Below are positions 53,001 through 62,573 of a DNA stretch of 64,000 nucleotides, one piece after another; position 1 is the stretch's first letter, and each line of letters starts with the position of its first letter. The position numbers were made by a program, and so were the translations under genes. The DNA is from Bacteroidia bacterium (GTDB taxonomy: Bacteria > Bacteroidota > Bacteroidia > B-17B0 > Aurantibacillaceae): positions 1-64,000 of the forward strand of contig JAGNIU010000016.1 of NCBI GenBank assembly GCA_018000995.1. The letters run 5' to 3'. The notes beneath the pieces were generated by a model. That model saw nothing but the letters and a program-made list of their open reading frames with translations, had not been told where the DNA came from and searched no databases.

Positions 53001-53784
53001 TCCTTTAAACATTAACAGCACAACGAATCAGCCAGTTTGTACTCAACCTAATTCAGGTGAAATTACAGCTGTTGGCGCTAATGCAGGTCCATGGAATTAC
53101 TATTGGAAAAATTCGGTTGGAACAACCATTAAAACAAGTTTAGCAAAAGCAACAGCAGATACTTTAAATAATTTATCGGGCAGCACTTATACTGTTGAAG
53201 TAAATACTGTAGGCATGTGCGATAATAACACAACAGCTTTTGTTATTAATCCTGTAACTATACCAACATCTGCTTTTACAAGTGAAGACACAACCGACTT
53301 AAGTTTAGGAGCTTTAGTTAACTTTACAAACACTTCTACAAATTCCACTTCAAATTATTGGGATTTTGGTGATGGTGTAGGATTCTCTACTGCTAACTCT
53401 CCAAACTATAATTATACTTCAACAGGTAATTTTGTAGCCACATTAATCAGCACAAGCAGTACCGGATGTAACGATACAACTACTAAAACTATTGTGGTGA
53501 TTAATTCAATATCGACTGGTGTTGAATCTTACGAGAACTCAACAGTTTTATTAGTGCGGACTTTAAACGACAATGATTATTTAATTCAACAGAAATTATC
53601 TGGCATTAGCGATTTAAACTTCAAACTTTATGATGCTACCGGTCGTATGGTGAATGATTATGGTAATAGTAAATCGGATAGAATAAATTTACCTGTGAAT
53701 CTTAAAAATTATAGTCATGGCATTTATTTCCTTACTATAACTACCAATGGGAAGCCAAACACTATTAAGCTCCCTGTGAAATAG
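50080..53784 (+). CDS. Giant T9SS-exported adhesin-like protein with PKD domain
   Basis: A 1234-residue exported protein. The signal peptide covers about residues 1-32 (core FFLCIVLGLFFNNSFSQ). Residues 35-600 are Asn/Thr/Ser-rich short beta strands with G-x-L-N-x-(A/T)-x-x-(L/I)-T-type turns, which suggests a parallel beta helix. A globular region (residues 600-960) includes GYWVYLGTGSL and WNLIHNPYPSPISW. Residues about 1065-1145 form a PKD-like domain (SNYWDFGDGVGFS). The last 80 residues are a type A sorting domain (NFKLYDATGRMVND, YSHGIYFLTITTNG). It is most likely a surface adhesin or matrix protein. It is followed by dnaG after 70 bases without a clear terminator. Confidence 0.9.
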   Translation: MNKTFTNSINNYTAKFFLCIVLGLFFNNSFSQAPTKTAIANGRWGTAGTWSPNGVPTATDNVLIPNGRSVRIQSNAACNSLTVGAGTAATLQFRRNTARTLSVTNNILINTNAAFDVRTSSNTTHTLIVNGNIVNNGKLDLASDGNSFCRTVFSRNGNQTVSGTGTLSRFYLMNTNLGTSITNTLEITASNFTAINGFLSITNGTFKLSNPNNLTISCFSVATTIPATGRLFLNSTTSALTASATVTMNGNITVASGTLTIGNAANEDLLSSGGTLNQTGGVLNIAGKYNTSGAASTFSISGGILNVPNISSTNTTIAPFHISVAGSSFNMTGGQINIIREGGTGAQNLGFINTGATAGTVTGGTLQIGNAFTPGAQIMNINSVSAIGNLNIGSANATASLVTNPLTVFRNVTLSSGILNANNLNITLGGNWANNGGTYTPGTNTTIFNSTIAQSIFKTGGETFNNITFSGAGVKTFSSAVISNSNVTISSGAIVDVSSSNHQLSLAKNFSNSGSITTQSGTILFNGTSAQTIGGSSITNFYDLTINNTSGGVSLLNAENLINTLTLSNGILSTNSQSFTMISTASNTARIAQITGTGDISGNVIVQRFAPGGTTGWALLGTPLSSALTLNDWDDDIFISCNTCPDGSASGFLSIYSYDETFPGLYDDFASYIPLNTINDPIIPNKGYWVYLGTGSLTTTNITLDVRGSVRKFNNTIPLTRTSTGSVPDDGWNLIHNPYPSPISWTALRGATPNIDNAIYVYNADLNAGAGAYATFINNISSPAVGSGGVGDNIPMCQGFYVHSTGATALNAQESNKVAGNPTFLKIIPNNPVTTSSTPLLRLNLKNAAGYDDETVLYYESGATDFFDEGYDAYKMRGQDPNAPIIALEKTVEFQVNGINPISGNFTMPLKTTTGYPGTYTITANNISSFPAGACITLYDKLLGITTDLKTSNYVFNLSSTTTTARFDLNISVNPLNINSTTNQPVCTQPNSGEITAVGANAGPWNYYWKNSVGTTIKTSLAKATADTLNNLSGSTYTVEVNTVGMCDNNTTAFVINPVTIPTSAFTSEDTTDLSLGALVNFTNTSTNSTSNYWDFGDGVGFSTANSPNYNYTSTGNFVATLISTSSTGCNDTTTKTIVVINSISTGVESYENSTVLLVRTLNDNDYLIQQKLSGISDLNFKLYDATGRMVNDYGNSKSDRINLPVNLKNYSHGIYFLTITTNGKPNTIKLPVK

Positions 53785-53854
53785 GCAATTACAATATAAA
53801 CATTCCGAATTTTTAGGGGTTTTATAGCTGATTTTATCCTAAATTAGCTATCCC

Positions 53855-55828
53855 TTGATACCAAAAGATACCATAGATAAAATTATTGACGCCGCCCGAA
53901 TTGAGGATGTGGTGGGTGATTTTATCACGCTTAAAAAACGTGGTGCTAATTTCCTTGGACTTTGTCCTTTTCATGGTGAGAAAACTCCTTCTTTTACTGT
54001 ATCTCCTGCAAAAGGAATTTATAAATGTTTTGGTTGTGGTAAAGCAGGGACTTCTGTAAACTTTATTATGGATAGCCAACAACTCAGTTATCCTGAGGCT
54101 TTACGTTGGTTAGCAAAAAAATACAGCATCGAAATTGTTGAGCGCGAAATAAGTGTTGAAGAACGCGCCGCTCAGACAGAAAAAGAAAGTCTTTATATAG
54201 TAATGCAATACGCACAGCGTTACTTCACCGATAACATGTATAACAACGACATGGGCCGTTCAATTGGTTTAGGTTATTTTGTAGAGCGTGGTTTTAGTCA
54301 GGATATTATTAAGAAATTTCAGTTAGGTTATAGTTCTGAAGATAAATATGCTTTAAGTAGAGAAGCAGTAAAAAATTCTTACAAGCCTGAGTACTTAGTA
54401 AAAACCGGATTAAGTATTTTAAGCAATCAGCATGTTGAAGGAACTCCTATAACAGAAAAAGATATTTTTGATCGTTACCAGAATCGTGTGATGTTTCCTA
54501 TTCATGATGTTGGTGGACGCGTTATTGGTTTTGGCGGAAGGATTTTAGGCAGCGATAAAAAAATGGCGAAGTACATCAACTCGCCACAAACTGATATTTA
54601 CGATAAGAGTAAAGTCTTATACGGATTATGGTTCGCTAAAAAAGCCATTCAGGAAAAAGACAATGTATTTTTAGTGGAAGGTTACACCGATGTTATTTCG
54701 ATGCACCAATCGGGTATTGAAAACGTGGTGGCTTCATCGGGAACTTCTTTGACTGTTGAACAGATAAAAGCCATTCATCGTTTCACTTCTAACATTACTG
54801 TATTATTTGATGGCGACAGTGCCGGAGAAAAAGCCAGTATTCGTGCTATCGATTTATTATTGGAAGAAGGTATGAATGTGAAAGTGCTGATGTTCCCTGA
54901 TAATGATGATCCGGATTCATTCAGCAAAAAAGTAACTGCCGAACAATTCCAGGATTACATTGCGAATAACAGACAGGATTTTTTAGCTTACAAAACGCGT
55001 GCTTTATTTAACGAGACCAAGAACGATCCGATTCGTAAAGCAACAGTAATAAAAGATATTGTACAAAGTATTTCTTTAATTCCTGATGCAATCATTCGTT
55101 CAGTTTATATTAAAGAATGTGCTTCCATTATGGAATTGCAGGAAAATATTCTGCAACAGGAAGTAAATAAATTACGCCGCGCGAAAGGTATTAAAGGCGA
55201 ACAAAAGCAAGAAACAACAAGTGACGTTCCAACTGAAACCTTCATCGAAGAGGAAGAAAAGCAGGAATCGATAATTATTTCTGAAAGTGAAGAGAAAGAA
55301 CTATTACGTTTGATTTTACAATACGGTAATGTAATTATTAGTGTTGATGCAGAAAATGAGGCACAAGAAGCTCACGAATTTGAATTAACTATTTCTGAAT
55401 ACGTTTTATTTGAATTAATGCGTGATGAAATAAATTTCCTGAACCCAATTCATCAAATGATTTTGGATGAATACACCCATCAGTTACAAGAAGGAAGTTT
55501 ACCGGAGTTTAATTATTTCAAAAATCATTTAAACCCTGCTATTTCTACTTTTGCAATTAATATGGCTTCCGCAACTTCTGAATTAAGTGAGAAGTGGGCA
55601 AGCTTTGGCGTACTCGTTGAAAATGAAATTTACACACTTAAGAAATCTGCAACACACACCATTTACAGTTTAAAAGAAAAACGCTTGAGCCAAATGCTCC
55701 AAGAAAAACAAGATCTTCTAAAAACCGCACCTGAAGAAGAACACGAAGATATTTTAAGAGATATTCTCCGTTTAACCAAAGTAAAAACTCATGTGAATAA
55801 ATTACTAGGACGAATTGTTGTCAAATAA
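53855..55828 (+). CDS. dnaG: DNA primase
   Basis: A 657-residue RNA polymerase that makes primers for DNA replication. The CHC2 zinc domain has C37, H40, C58 and C61 (LCPFHGEKTPSF, YKCFGCGKAG). The Toprim domain carries FLVEGYTDVISMHQ and LFDGDSAGEKAS. The C-terminal 200 residues form the helicase-binding region, including an acidic stretch near residue 465 (EEEEKQES). The start is TTG at 53855, which gives the standard opening IPKDTIDKIIDAARIEDVVG; an in-frame stop lies 15 bases upstream and no ATG is available. It converges with parC across a shared terminator. Confidence 0.97.
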   Translation: MIPKDTIDKIIDAARIEDVVGDFITLKKRGANFLGLCPFHGEKTPSFTVSPAKGIYKCFGCGKAGTSVNFIMDSQQLSYPEALRWLAKKYSIEIVEREISVEERAAQTEKESLYIVMQYAQRYFTDNMYNNDMGRSIGLGYFVERGFSQDIIKKFQLGYSSEDKYALSREAVKNSYKPEYLVKTGLSILSNQHVEGTPITEKDIFDRYQNRVMFPIHDVGGRVIGFGGRILGSDKKMAKYINSPQTDIYDKSKVLYGLWFAKKAIQEKDNVFLVEGYTDVISMHQSGIENVVASSGTSLTVEQIKAIHRFTSNITVLFDGDSAGEKASIRAIDLLLEEGMNVKVLMFPDNDDPDSFSKKVTAEQFQDYIANNRQDFLAYKTRALFNETKNDPIRKATVIKDIVQSISLIPDAIIRSVYIKECASIMELQENILQQEVNKLRRAKGIKGEQKQETTSDVPTETFIEEEEKQESIIISESEEKELLRLILQYGNVIISVDAENEAQEAHEFELTISEYVLFELMRDEINFLNPIHQMILDEYTHQLQEGSLPEFNYFKNHLNPAISTFAINMASATSELSEKWASFGVLVENEIYTLKKSATHTIYSLKEKRLSQMLQEKQDLLKTAPEEEHEDILRDILRLTKVKTHVNKLLGRIVVK

Positions 55829-55859
55829 AAAACCCCGATCAAATTGACCGGGGTTTTTT
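55827..55859. terminator. Bidirectional terminator between dnaG and parC
   Basis: A-rich ACCCCG (left arm 55827-55837) pairs with CGGGGT and a T-run (55849-55859) across an 11-base loop. T-runs face both strands, so it can end both converging genes. Confidence 0.85.
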
Positions 55860-55873
55860 CGTTATTAGAATAT

Positions 55874-58549
55874 TTAGAATTCAAAACTAATCTGCCCTTC
55901 TCCATCTAAGTGATCCTTAGATTTCATTTTCTCCATGGCTCTGCGGTGCAATTCCATTGGTGAAAGGCCGGTGTCATCGTCCTTTCCTAAGAACTTTTTT
56001 GCATCCTTGATCTCCTTCGGCTCAAGCAGGGTTATGTCTTTTACTTTATAAGAAGATAATTTTTTGCCCTTCGCTTTCATGTTGGTCGGCGGTGCAAATT
56101 CAACTAGATTCAATTTCTCAGGTTTGATATCCTTCCCTTTCTCCTTGTAGAAAGTAACTTCCACACTCGGATTAATCTGACCTGTAATTAATTCTATGCG
56201 CGATTCAGGATGCTCTGTTACAATTAACGATTTGCTGGAAATATTCTCCGGCAAGAAGCGTTTTGTGAAGTAAGATTTGCTTTCCCCATCGTAATAGATA
56301 CAAGTCAAGGTTTGACTAGGGAAATATTTCTCAATCATGATAACATCTTCATCAAAATGACTTAACACATCATAGTTGTATAGTTTATAGAAGCCTTTAC
56401 TTGTAATAGCAAGAATCTTATCATCACCAATAAACTGACCTAAATAAGTACCACGGCCCTCTTTATTCAAACGGTGAACAGTATCATCGAACCAGAAATC
56501 TTCAGCACCTAAGGTAGTCACACCTTTTTTCAAAAGCTCCACTTTACGTACTGTGTATTTGGTAACGATATTACCTACAGAACCTCTTCCCTTCACTTCT
56601 AATTCCGCAAAGTTTACATCAATCTCTAATTTACGTAAACCTGAAGCCTGACGTAATAATACGCGTACTTTTTCTGCTTCTCCATTTGGATTTACAGTAA
56701 ACCAATACACTTGAGAGTCTTTTGTACCTTTGGTTAAGTCGTATTCCTTATCACGTGTCACACCACCCACATTAAAACGTTTCATGAAAGTAATTCCTTT
56801 CGGACCATCACGATAAATCATATTGTAAGTGGTACGTTCGTCATCACGTTTAAAGATGGCAACGTGTACGATATCTTTTCCTACGAAAACTTTATCTTGT
56901 ACTTTAAATACTTTCATTTTTCCGTCGCCACTGAAAGCAATGATTTCATCGAGAACAGAGCAATCACAAACAAATTCATCCTTACGTAAACTTGTACCCA
57001 CAAATCCTTCTTCACGGTTCACGTAAAGTTTTTCGCTTGCCATAATTACTTGAGTCGCAACAATTGTTTCTAATTGTTTTGATTCAGTTTTGCGTTCTCT
57101 TCCTTCTCCGTATTTTTTCTTTAAGTTCTTGAAGTACTCAATAGCGTATTCAGTTAAGTTAGCTAAATGACCTTTTACAGTTGCGATTTTAGAATCTAAC
57201 TCCTTCATGAAATCCTCAGCCTTGATAGTATCAAAACGGGTGATACGGATCATTGGAATTTGAGTTAATTTCTGTAAATCATCGTCGCTAATATCGCGCA
57301 ATAATTTTTTCTTATGCGGTTTGAATGCATTGTATAAGTATTCGAATAAGGTTTCTTTGTTAGAATACTTTTTGAAGTCGATATACATTTCTTCTTTAAT
57401 GAAGATTTTCTCTAACGAAGCGAAATGCCATTTTTCTTCTAATTCGTGTTTCTCAATTTCCAATTCGCGTTTTAATAATTCTAAAGTTGCGAATGTGCTT
57501 GCTTTTAGAATCTCGCCAACGCCAATGAACTTCGGTGTATTATTTTCAATGATACAAGCATTCGGCGAAATACTCATTTCACAATTTGTGAAAGCGTAAA
57601 GCGCGTCAATAGTTTTATCAGGAGAAATTCCCGGTTGTAAGTGAATTAAGATCTCTACATTCTCTGCAGTATTATCTTCAACTTTTTTAACCTTAATTTT
57701 TCCTTTATCATTTGCTGCTAAAATCGAATCAATTAAAGAACTTGTAGTTGTACCGAAAGGAATTTCAGTAATAACAATAGTTTTTGAATTTAATTCCTTT
57801 ACGCGAGCACGAATTTTAATTTTCCCACCACGTAATCCATCATTATACTCACTAAAATCTGCAATACCACCGGTAATAAAATCAGGATACAAATGCGGCT
57901 TCTTGCCTTTCAACACCATGATAGAGGCATCGATTAACTCATTAAAGTTGTGAGGTAAAATTTTACAAGCTAAACCTACTGCAATACCTTCTACACCATG
58001 CGCTAATAATAATGGGAACTTAACCGGTAAATTAATTGGCTCTTTGTTACGGCCATCATAACTCATTCCCCAATTTGTAGTTTTTGGGTTAAATAAAACC
58101 TCTAATCCAAATTTTGATAAACGCGCCTCAATATAACGTGGTGCAGCTGCATAATCTCCTGTAAGAATGTTACCCCAGTTACCTTGCATGTCGATCAACA
58201 AATCTTTCTGACCAATAGCAACCAATGCATCACCAATACTTGCATCACCGTGTGGGTGATACTTCATGGTATTACCAATTAAGTTAGCCACTTTATTATA
58301 GCGACCATCTTCCAGTTCCCACATGCTGTGTAAAATACGGCGTTGTACAGGTTTTAATCCGTCTTCCAACGCAGGAACAGCACGCTCTAAAATTACATAA
58401 GAAGCGTAATCAATAAACCAGTTCTTGAACATGCCTGATACGTGTCTGATACTGTCCATGTCCTTGTGGTCATTGAACGGCTCAGCACCCGGAATGGGCA
58501 TTAATGGTGATTGTTCTTCATTCTTTTTATTATCTTTTTTCTTTGACAT
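55874..58549 (-). CDS. parC: DNA topoisomerase IV subunit A (type IIA)
   Basis: An 891-residue DNA-breaking subunit of a type IIA topoisomerase. The catalytic Tyr139 lies in AAAPRYIEARLS, and the nearby helix has KYHPHGDASIGDALV. The N-terminal 30 residues are Lys-rich and polar. The breakage-reunion domain runs to about residue 480 and a C-terminal beta-pinwheel follows, ending in a basic tail. The length and the paired small B subunit suit Bacteroidota topoisomerase IV better than gyrase: a GyrA box (QRRGGKG) is not visible. It lies 17 bases after parE and is the last gene of the run. Confidence 0.92.
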   Translation of the reverse strand: MSKKKDNKKNEEQSPLMPIPGAEPFNDHKDMDSIRHVSGMFKNWFIDYASYVILERAVPALEDGLKPVQRRILHSMWELEDGRYNKVANLIGNTMKYHPHGDASIGDALVAIGQKDLLIDMQGNWGNILTGDYAAAPRYIEARLSKFGLEVLFNPKTTNWGMSYDGRNKEPINLPVKFPLLLAHGVEGIAVGLACKILPHNFNELIDASIMVLKGKKPHLYPDFITGGIADFSEYNDGLRGGKIKIRARVKELNSKTIVITEIPFGTTTSSLIDSILAANDKGKIKVKKVEDNTAENVEILIHLQPGISPDKTIDALYAFTNCEMSISPNACIIENNTPKFIGVGEILKASTFATLELLKRELEIEKHELEEKWHFASLEKIFIKEEMYIDFKKYSNKETLFEYLYNAFKPHKKKLLRDISDDDLQKLTQIPMIRITRFDTIKAEDFMKELDSKIATVKGHLANLTEYAIEYFKNLKKKYGEGRERKTESKQLETIVATQVIMASEKLYVNREEGFVGTSLRKDEFVCDCSVLDEIIAFSGDGKMKVFKVQDKVFVGKDIVHVAIFKRDDERTTYNMIYRDGPKGITFMKRFNVGGVTRDKEYDLTKGTKDSQVYWFTVNPNGEAEKVRVLLRQASGLRKLEIDVNFAELEVKGRGSVGNIVTKYTVRKVELLKKGVTTLGAEDFWFDDTVHRLNKEGRGTYLGQFIGDDKILAITSKGFYKLYNYDVLSHFDEDVIMIEKYFPSQTLTCIYYDGESKSYFTKRFLPENISSKSLIVTEHPESRIELITGQINPSVEVTFYKEKGKDIKPEKLNLVEFAPPTNMKAKGKKLSSYKVKDITLLEPKEIKDAKKFLGKDDDTGLSPMELHRRAMEKMKSKDHLDGEGQISFEF

Positions 58550-58566
58550 AAGTTCTCTTCAAAAAA

Positions 58567-60429
58567 TTACTTTACTAATTCGTCTTCTACATCAACTTCA
58601 ACGTGCAGGTTCTCTATAATAAATTCCTGCCGCTCCTGAGTATTTTTACCCATATAATAACTTAACAATTGCTGTATCGACGCTTGCTGATCTAACAACA
58701 CCGGCTCTAAACGAATATCTTTTCCAATGAAATGTTTAAACTCATCCGGAGAAATTTCACCTAAACCTTTAAATCGTGTAATCTCAGGCTTCGGACCTAA
58801 TTTTGCGATTGCAGCTCTGCGTTCTTCATCGCTATAACAATACGCTGTTTCTTTTTTATTACGTACACGGAATAAAGGTGTTTGTAAAATGTAAACATGT
58901 CCGTTCTTTACTAAATCCGGGAAGAATTGCAAGAAGAACGTCAACAACAACAAACGAATGTGCATTCCGTCAACATCGGCATCAGTTGCAATTACAACGT
59001 TGTTATATCTTAAGTCCTCTAAGTTGTCTTCAATATTTAAAGCTGCTTGCAATAAATTGAACTCTTCGTTTTCGTAAACTACTTTTTTACCAAGACCAAA
59101 ACAATTTAAAGGTTTTCCTTTTAAACTGAATACGGCTTGTGTATTTACGTCGCGGGTTTTTGTAATTGATCCGCTTGCAGAATCTCCCTCACAAATGAAT
59201 AAAGTGGTTTCGTGAGCGCGGGGATTTTTTGCGTCATCTAAGTGAACACGGCAATCACGCAATTTTTTATTATGAAGAGAAGATTTTTTAGCACGCTCTC
59301 TTGCTAGTTTTTGAATACCTGATAATTCTTTACGTTCGCGTTCGTTAGCCTGAATTTTTGCCTCGATTGCTTTTGCAACATCAGAATTCTTATGTAAATA
59401 ATTATCTAATTGTCCTTTAATGAAATCACCAACGAATGAACGAATAGATTGTCCGCCCGGTGCGATTTCCTGAGAACCTAATTTAGTTTTTGTTTGTGAT
59501 TCGAAAACCGGTTCTTGTACGCGAACTGAAATAGCAGCAACGATTGATTTACGAACGTCAGTTGGATCAAAATCTTTTTTATAAAACTCACGAATGGTTT
59601 TTACAACCGCTTCACGGAATGCGGCTTGATGTGTTCCGCCTTGGGTAGTATATTGACCATTCACATAAGAATAATATTCTTCTGAGAAATGTTCATCACT
59701 ATGGGTCATAGCTACTTCAATATCATCTCCACGTAAGTGAATAATAGGATAAAGAATTTCGCCTGTAAGATTTTTCTCTAATAAATCTTTTAATCCGTTT
59801 TCGGATTTATATTCTTGTCCGTTTAAAGTAAGAGTTAAACCTGTATTTAAGAACGCATAATTCCAAACCATTTTATCAATGTACTCGTGTACATAATGAT
59901 ATTTTTTGAAAATGGAATCATCCGGTTTAAATTCTACATACGTTCCGTTAGGTTCGTTTGATTTAGTTAGCTTGTGTTCTTTAACTATCTCTCCACGGCA
60001 GAACTCAACTGTTTTACTTTGTCCGTCGCGGAAAGAAGTAACGATAAAACTATTCGATAAAGCATTTACCGCTTTAGTACCTACTCCATTTAATCCAATT
60101 GATTTTTTGAAAGCATCGCTATCGTATTTACCACCGGTGTTGATTTTAGAAACTACATCAACCACTTTTCCTAATGGAATACCACGTCCAAAATCGCGAA
60201 TAGAAACCGCGCCTTCTTTCACTAAAATATCAATACGTTTTCCGGCGCCCATCATGTATTCATCGATGGAGTTATCCATTACCTCTTTAATAAGAACGTA
60301 AATACCATCATCGAACGCTGATCCGTCACCTAATTTCCCGATGTACATACCAGGACGCATACGAATATGCTCTTTCCAGTCTAGGGATTTTATGCTGTCC
60401 TCGTCGTAACTACCTTTTTCTTTTGCCAT
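58567..60429 (-). CDS. parE: DNA topoisomerase IV subunit B
   Basis: A 620-residue ATPase subunit of type IIA topoisomerase. The GHKL ATP site has [44 protein letters not shown] and [14 protein letters not shown]. The Toprim domain has [14 protein letters not shown] and [12 protein letters not shown], with the metal-binding acidic residues present. At 620 residues it lacks the insertion typical of long gyrase B proteins, in line with ParE. It is transcribed with parC. The AIM24-like gene precedes it by 41 bases that hold a degenerate spacer repeat (TTTCTTGTTTCTGTGTTTCT). Confidence 0.95.
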   Translation of the reverse strand: MAKEKGSYDEDSIKSLDWKEHIRMRPGMYIGKLGDGSAFDDGIYVLIKEVMDNSIDEYMMGAGKRIDILVKEGAVSIRDFGRGIPLGKVVDVVSKINTGGKYDSDAFKKSIGLNGVGTKAVNALSNSFIVTSFRDGQSKTVEFCRGEIVKEHKLTKSNEPNGTYVEFKPDDSIFKKYHYVHEYIDKMVWNYAFLNTGLTLTLNGQEYKSENGLKDLLEKNLTGEILYPIIHLRGDDIEVAMTHSDEHFSEEYYSYVNGQYTTQGGTHQAAFREAVVKTIREFYKKDFDPTDVRKSIVAAISVRVQEPVFESQTKTKLGSQEIAPGGQSIRSFVGDFIKGQLDNYLHKNSDVAKAIEAKIQANERERKELSGIQKLARERAKKSSLHNKKLRDCRVHLDDAKNPRAHETTLFICEGDSASGSITKTRDVNTQAVFSLKGKPLNCFGLGKKVVYENEEFNLLQAALNIEDNLEDLRYNNVVIATDADVDGMHIRLLLLTFFLQFFPDLVKNGHVYILQTPLFRVRNKKETAYCYSDEERRAAIAKLGPKPEITRFKGLGEISPDEFKHFIGKDIRLEPVLLDQQASIQQLLSYYMGKNTQERQEFIIENLHVEVDVEDELVK

Positions 60430-60470
60430 GTTTTAATTTCTTGTTTCTGTGTTTCTAGTTCCTTGTTGAT

Positions 60471-61256
60471 TTAAATACCGTCTCCGTCGAGAAGATTTCC
60501 TAAGCCACCTAAAATACTTCCGCCTTCTTTACCTTTGCTTCCACCGTATGATAAGATTCTTCCTGCTAAGCGGCTTATTGGTAATGATTGTAACCAAATT
60601 TTTCCCGGTCCGCGAAGTGTTGCGTAAAACAAACCTTCACCACCGAAAATAACGTTCTTCACACCTTTCACAAATTGTATATCGTAGTTTACTGTTTGTG
60701 TAAATGCCACTAAACAGCCTGTATCTACTTTTAATAATTCTCCGGGCTGCAAATCTTTTTCAACGATGTAACCACCTGAATGAACAAAAGCCATTCCATC
60801 TCCTTCTAATTTTTGCATGATGAAACCTTCACCACCAAATAATCCTGTTCCTAATTTCTTTTGGAATTCAATGCCGATATCAACACCTTTCGCTGCGCAA
60901 AGAAAACTGTCTTTCTGACAAATAATTTTTCCTCCTAGTTTAGAAAGATCCATTGGAATAATTTTTCCTGTGTATGGTCCTGCAAATGTTACTTGTCTTT
61001 TTTGTGCTGATACGTTTGTGTAAACAGTCATGAATAAACTTTCTCCCGTCAACAAACGTTTTCCTGCAGTAAATAATTTACCCATGAATCCACCTTGGTT
61101 ACTGCCATCACCGAACATAGTAGCCATTTCAATACCTTCAGTCATAAACATGAAACTTCCCGGTTCAGCAATAACTGCTTCTTGTGGATCGAGTTCAATC
61201 TCTACGCATTGTAACTCTTCTCCTGAAATTTTATAATCTATCTCGTGATTTTTCAT
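60471..61256 (-). CDS. AIM24-family (TIGR00266) protein
   Basis: A 261-residue soluble beta-rich protein of the AIM24/TIGR00266 family. It begins with YKISGEELQCVEIELDP and contains the Gly-rich turns FMFMTEGIEMATMFGDGS, FAGPYTGKIIPMDLSK and GGEGLFYATLRGPGKIW, typical of the family's trilobed beta sandwich. The C-terminus is Gly-rich (GGLGNLLDGDG). In yeast a homologue maintains mitochondrial inner-membrane structure; bacterial members have no proven function. It is eight bases downstream of ychF and 41 before parE, so it shares a transcript with both. Confidence 0.9.
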   Translation of the reverse strand: MKNHEIDYKISGEELQCVEIELDPQEAVIAEPGSFMFMTEGIEMATMFGDGSNQGGFMGKLFTAGKRLLTGESLFMTVYTNVSAQKRQVTFAGPYTGKIIPMDLSKLGGKIICQKDSFLCAAKGVDIGIEFQKKLGTGLFGGEGFIMQKLEGDGMAFVHSGGYIVEKDLQPGELLKVDTGCLVAFTQTVNYDIQFVKGVKNVIFGGEGLFYATLRGPGKIWLQSLPISRLAGRILSYGGSKGKEGGSILGGLGNLLDGDGI

Positions 61257-61264
61257 AATAAATC

Positions 61265-62365
61265 CTAAACATTAAAACGGAAATGCATTACATCACCATC
61301 ATTAACAACATATTCTTTTCCTTCTATTCTTAATTTACCTACATCGCGACAAGCAGCTTCAGAACCAAGTGTAATGAAATCATCATACCCGATAACTTCT
61401 GCTTTAATAAATCCTTTTGTAAAATCAGTATGAATTACACCGGCCGCTTCAGGAGCTTTCATTCCTTTTGTGATAGTCCACGCACGAACTTCTTTTACAC
61501 CACAAGTGAAATAGGTTTGAAGGTCTAATAATTTGTAAGCTGTTTTAATTAATTTATTTACACCTGGCTCATCTAATCCCATCTCTTGTAAAAACATTTG
61601 TTTTTCTTCGTATGTTTCTAAAGATGCAATTTCACTTTCCATTTGTGCTGTTATAACTAACACTTCAGCGCCTTCATCTTTTATCGCGTTACGAACTGCT
61701 TCTACGTATGCATTTCCTGTTTTTGCAGATGCTTCTTCAACATTACAAACATACATCACCGGTTTAATAGTCAACAAATGTAAGTCTGCTATATACGGTA
61801 ATTCGTTTTCTTCTAAAGCACAAGCACGAGCTGATTTTCCACTCTCTAAAGTTTCCTTCAATTTGGTAAGAGCTGCATAAGTTTTTACAGCTTCTTTATC
61901 AGCGCCACTTTTAGCAAGCTTCTCGTACTTCTTCATTTTGGTTTCAACACTTTCCAAATCTTTCAACTGTAATTCAGTATCAATAATTTCTTTATCGCGA
62001 ACAGGATTTACATTTCCATCAACGTGAATTACATTTGGGTCATCAAAACAACGCAACACATGCAAAAGCGCATTACACTCGCGAATGTTTCCTAAAAATT
62101 TATTTCCTAAACCTTCGCCTTTGCTAGCACCCTTCACTAAACCGGCGATATCCACAATTTCAACCGTAGTTGGAACGATATTTTGGGGTTTTACCAAATC
62201 AGAGAGCTTATTTAGCCTCTCATCCGGTACAGTAATAGTGCCCACATTGGGGTCGATTGTACAAAATGGAAAGTTCGCCGCCTGGGCCTTCGCATTACTC
62301 AAACAATTAAAAAGGGTTGATTTCCCGACATTTGGCAACCCTACAATTCCGCACTTTAAGGCCAT
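61265..62365 (-). CDS. ychF: Redox-regulated ATPase/GTPase YchF (Obg family)
   Basis: A 366-residue P-loop protein of the OLA1/YchF group that binds ribosomes and prefers ATP. G1 is GLPNVGKSTLFN near residue 9, G3 lies in VDIAGLVKGASKGEGLGNKF, and the G4-like motif (NVEE in the place of NKxD) accounts for ATP preference. The coiled-coil domain covers residues 125-200, and a C-terminal TGS domain ends with VNDGDVMHFRFNV. The length is standard. A TTG-N20-TATATTTG promoter lies upstream. It heads the ychF-AIM24-parE-parC run. Confidence 0.97.
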   Translation of the reverse strand: MALKCGIVGLPNVGKSTLFNCLSNAKAQAANFPFCTIDPNVGTITVPDERLNKLSDLVKPQNIVPTTVEIVDIAGLVKGASKGEGLGNKFLGNIRECNALLHVLRCFDDPNVIHVDGNVNPVRDKEIIDTELQLKDLESVETKMKKYEKLAKSGADKEAVKTYAALTKLKETLESGKSARACALEENELPYIADLHLLTIKPVMYVCNVEEASAKTGNAYVEAVRNAIKDEGAEVLVITAQMESEIASLETYEEKQMFLQEMGLDEPGVNKLIKTAYKLLDLQTYFTCGVKEVRAWTITKGMKAPEAAGVIHTDFTKGFIKAEVIGYDDFITLGSEAACRDVGKLRIEGKEYVVNDGDVMHFRFNV

Positions 62366-62369
62366 AAAA

Positions 62370-62400
62370 CAAGTTAAAAGTTAAAAGTCAAAAGTGAAAA
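62370..62400. repeat. Degenerate heptad spacer repeat upstream of ychF
   Basis: About four imperfect copies of AAAAGT(T/C/G) read from 62370 to 62400. It lies in the 5' leader of ychF, about 5 bases from the start codon. Confidence 0.65.
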
Positions 62401-62435
62401 GCAATTTTTTATGCTTTTTCCTCTTGTAAAACCTG

Positions 62436-62466
62436 CAAATATAGCAAACACGAGGGCTTTCGTCAA
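62436..62466 (-). promoter_or_regulatory. Promoter of ychF (TTG-N20-TATATTTG)
   Basis: On the minus strand, TTG (62466-62464) is followed by 20 bases and TATATTTG (62443-62436), matching both the -33 and -7 elements of Bacteroidota promoters. The leader to the ATG at 62365 would be about 65 bases. Confidence 0.65.
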
Positions 62467-62549
62467 TTATGTTAATATCTTGGGCCGACTTAGTTTTTAA
62501 CATAGAGGGTAGATTTTCAACATTAATTTAAAGGGGCGATTGCAAATAG

Positions 62550-62557
62550 TACTTTTG
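62550..62557 (+). promoter_or_regulatory. TAnnTTTG (-7) promoter element for the transketolase gene
   Basis: TACTTTTG lies 16 bases before the ATG at 62574. It sits inside an inverted repeat GGGGC (62533-62537) and GCCCC (62557-62561) that could be a regulator site. The spacer 62366-62573 thus holds two divergent promoters. Confidence 0.5.
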
Positions 62558-62573
62558 CCCCAAATCCCTCACT

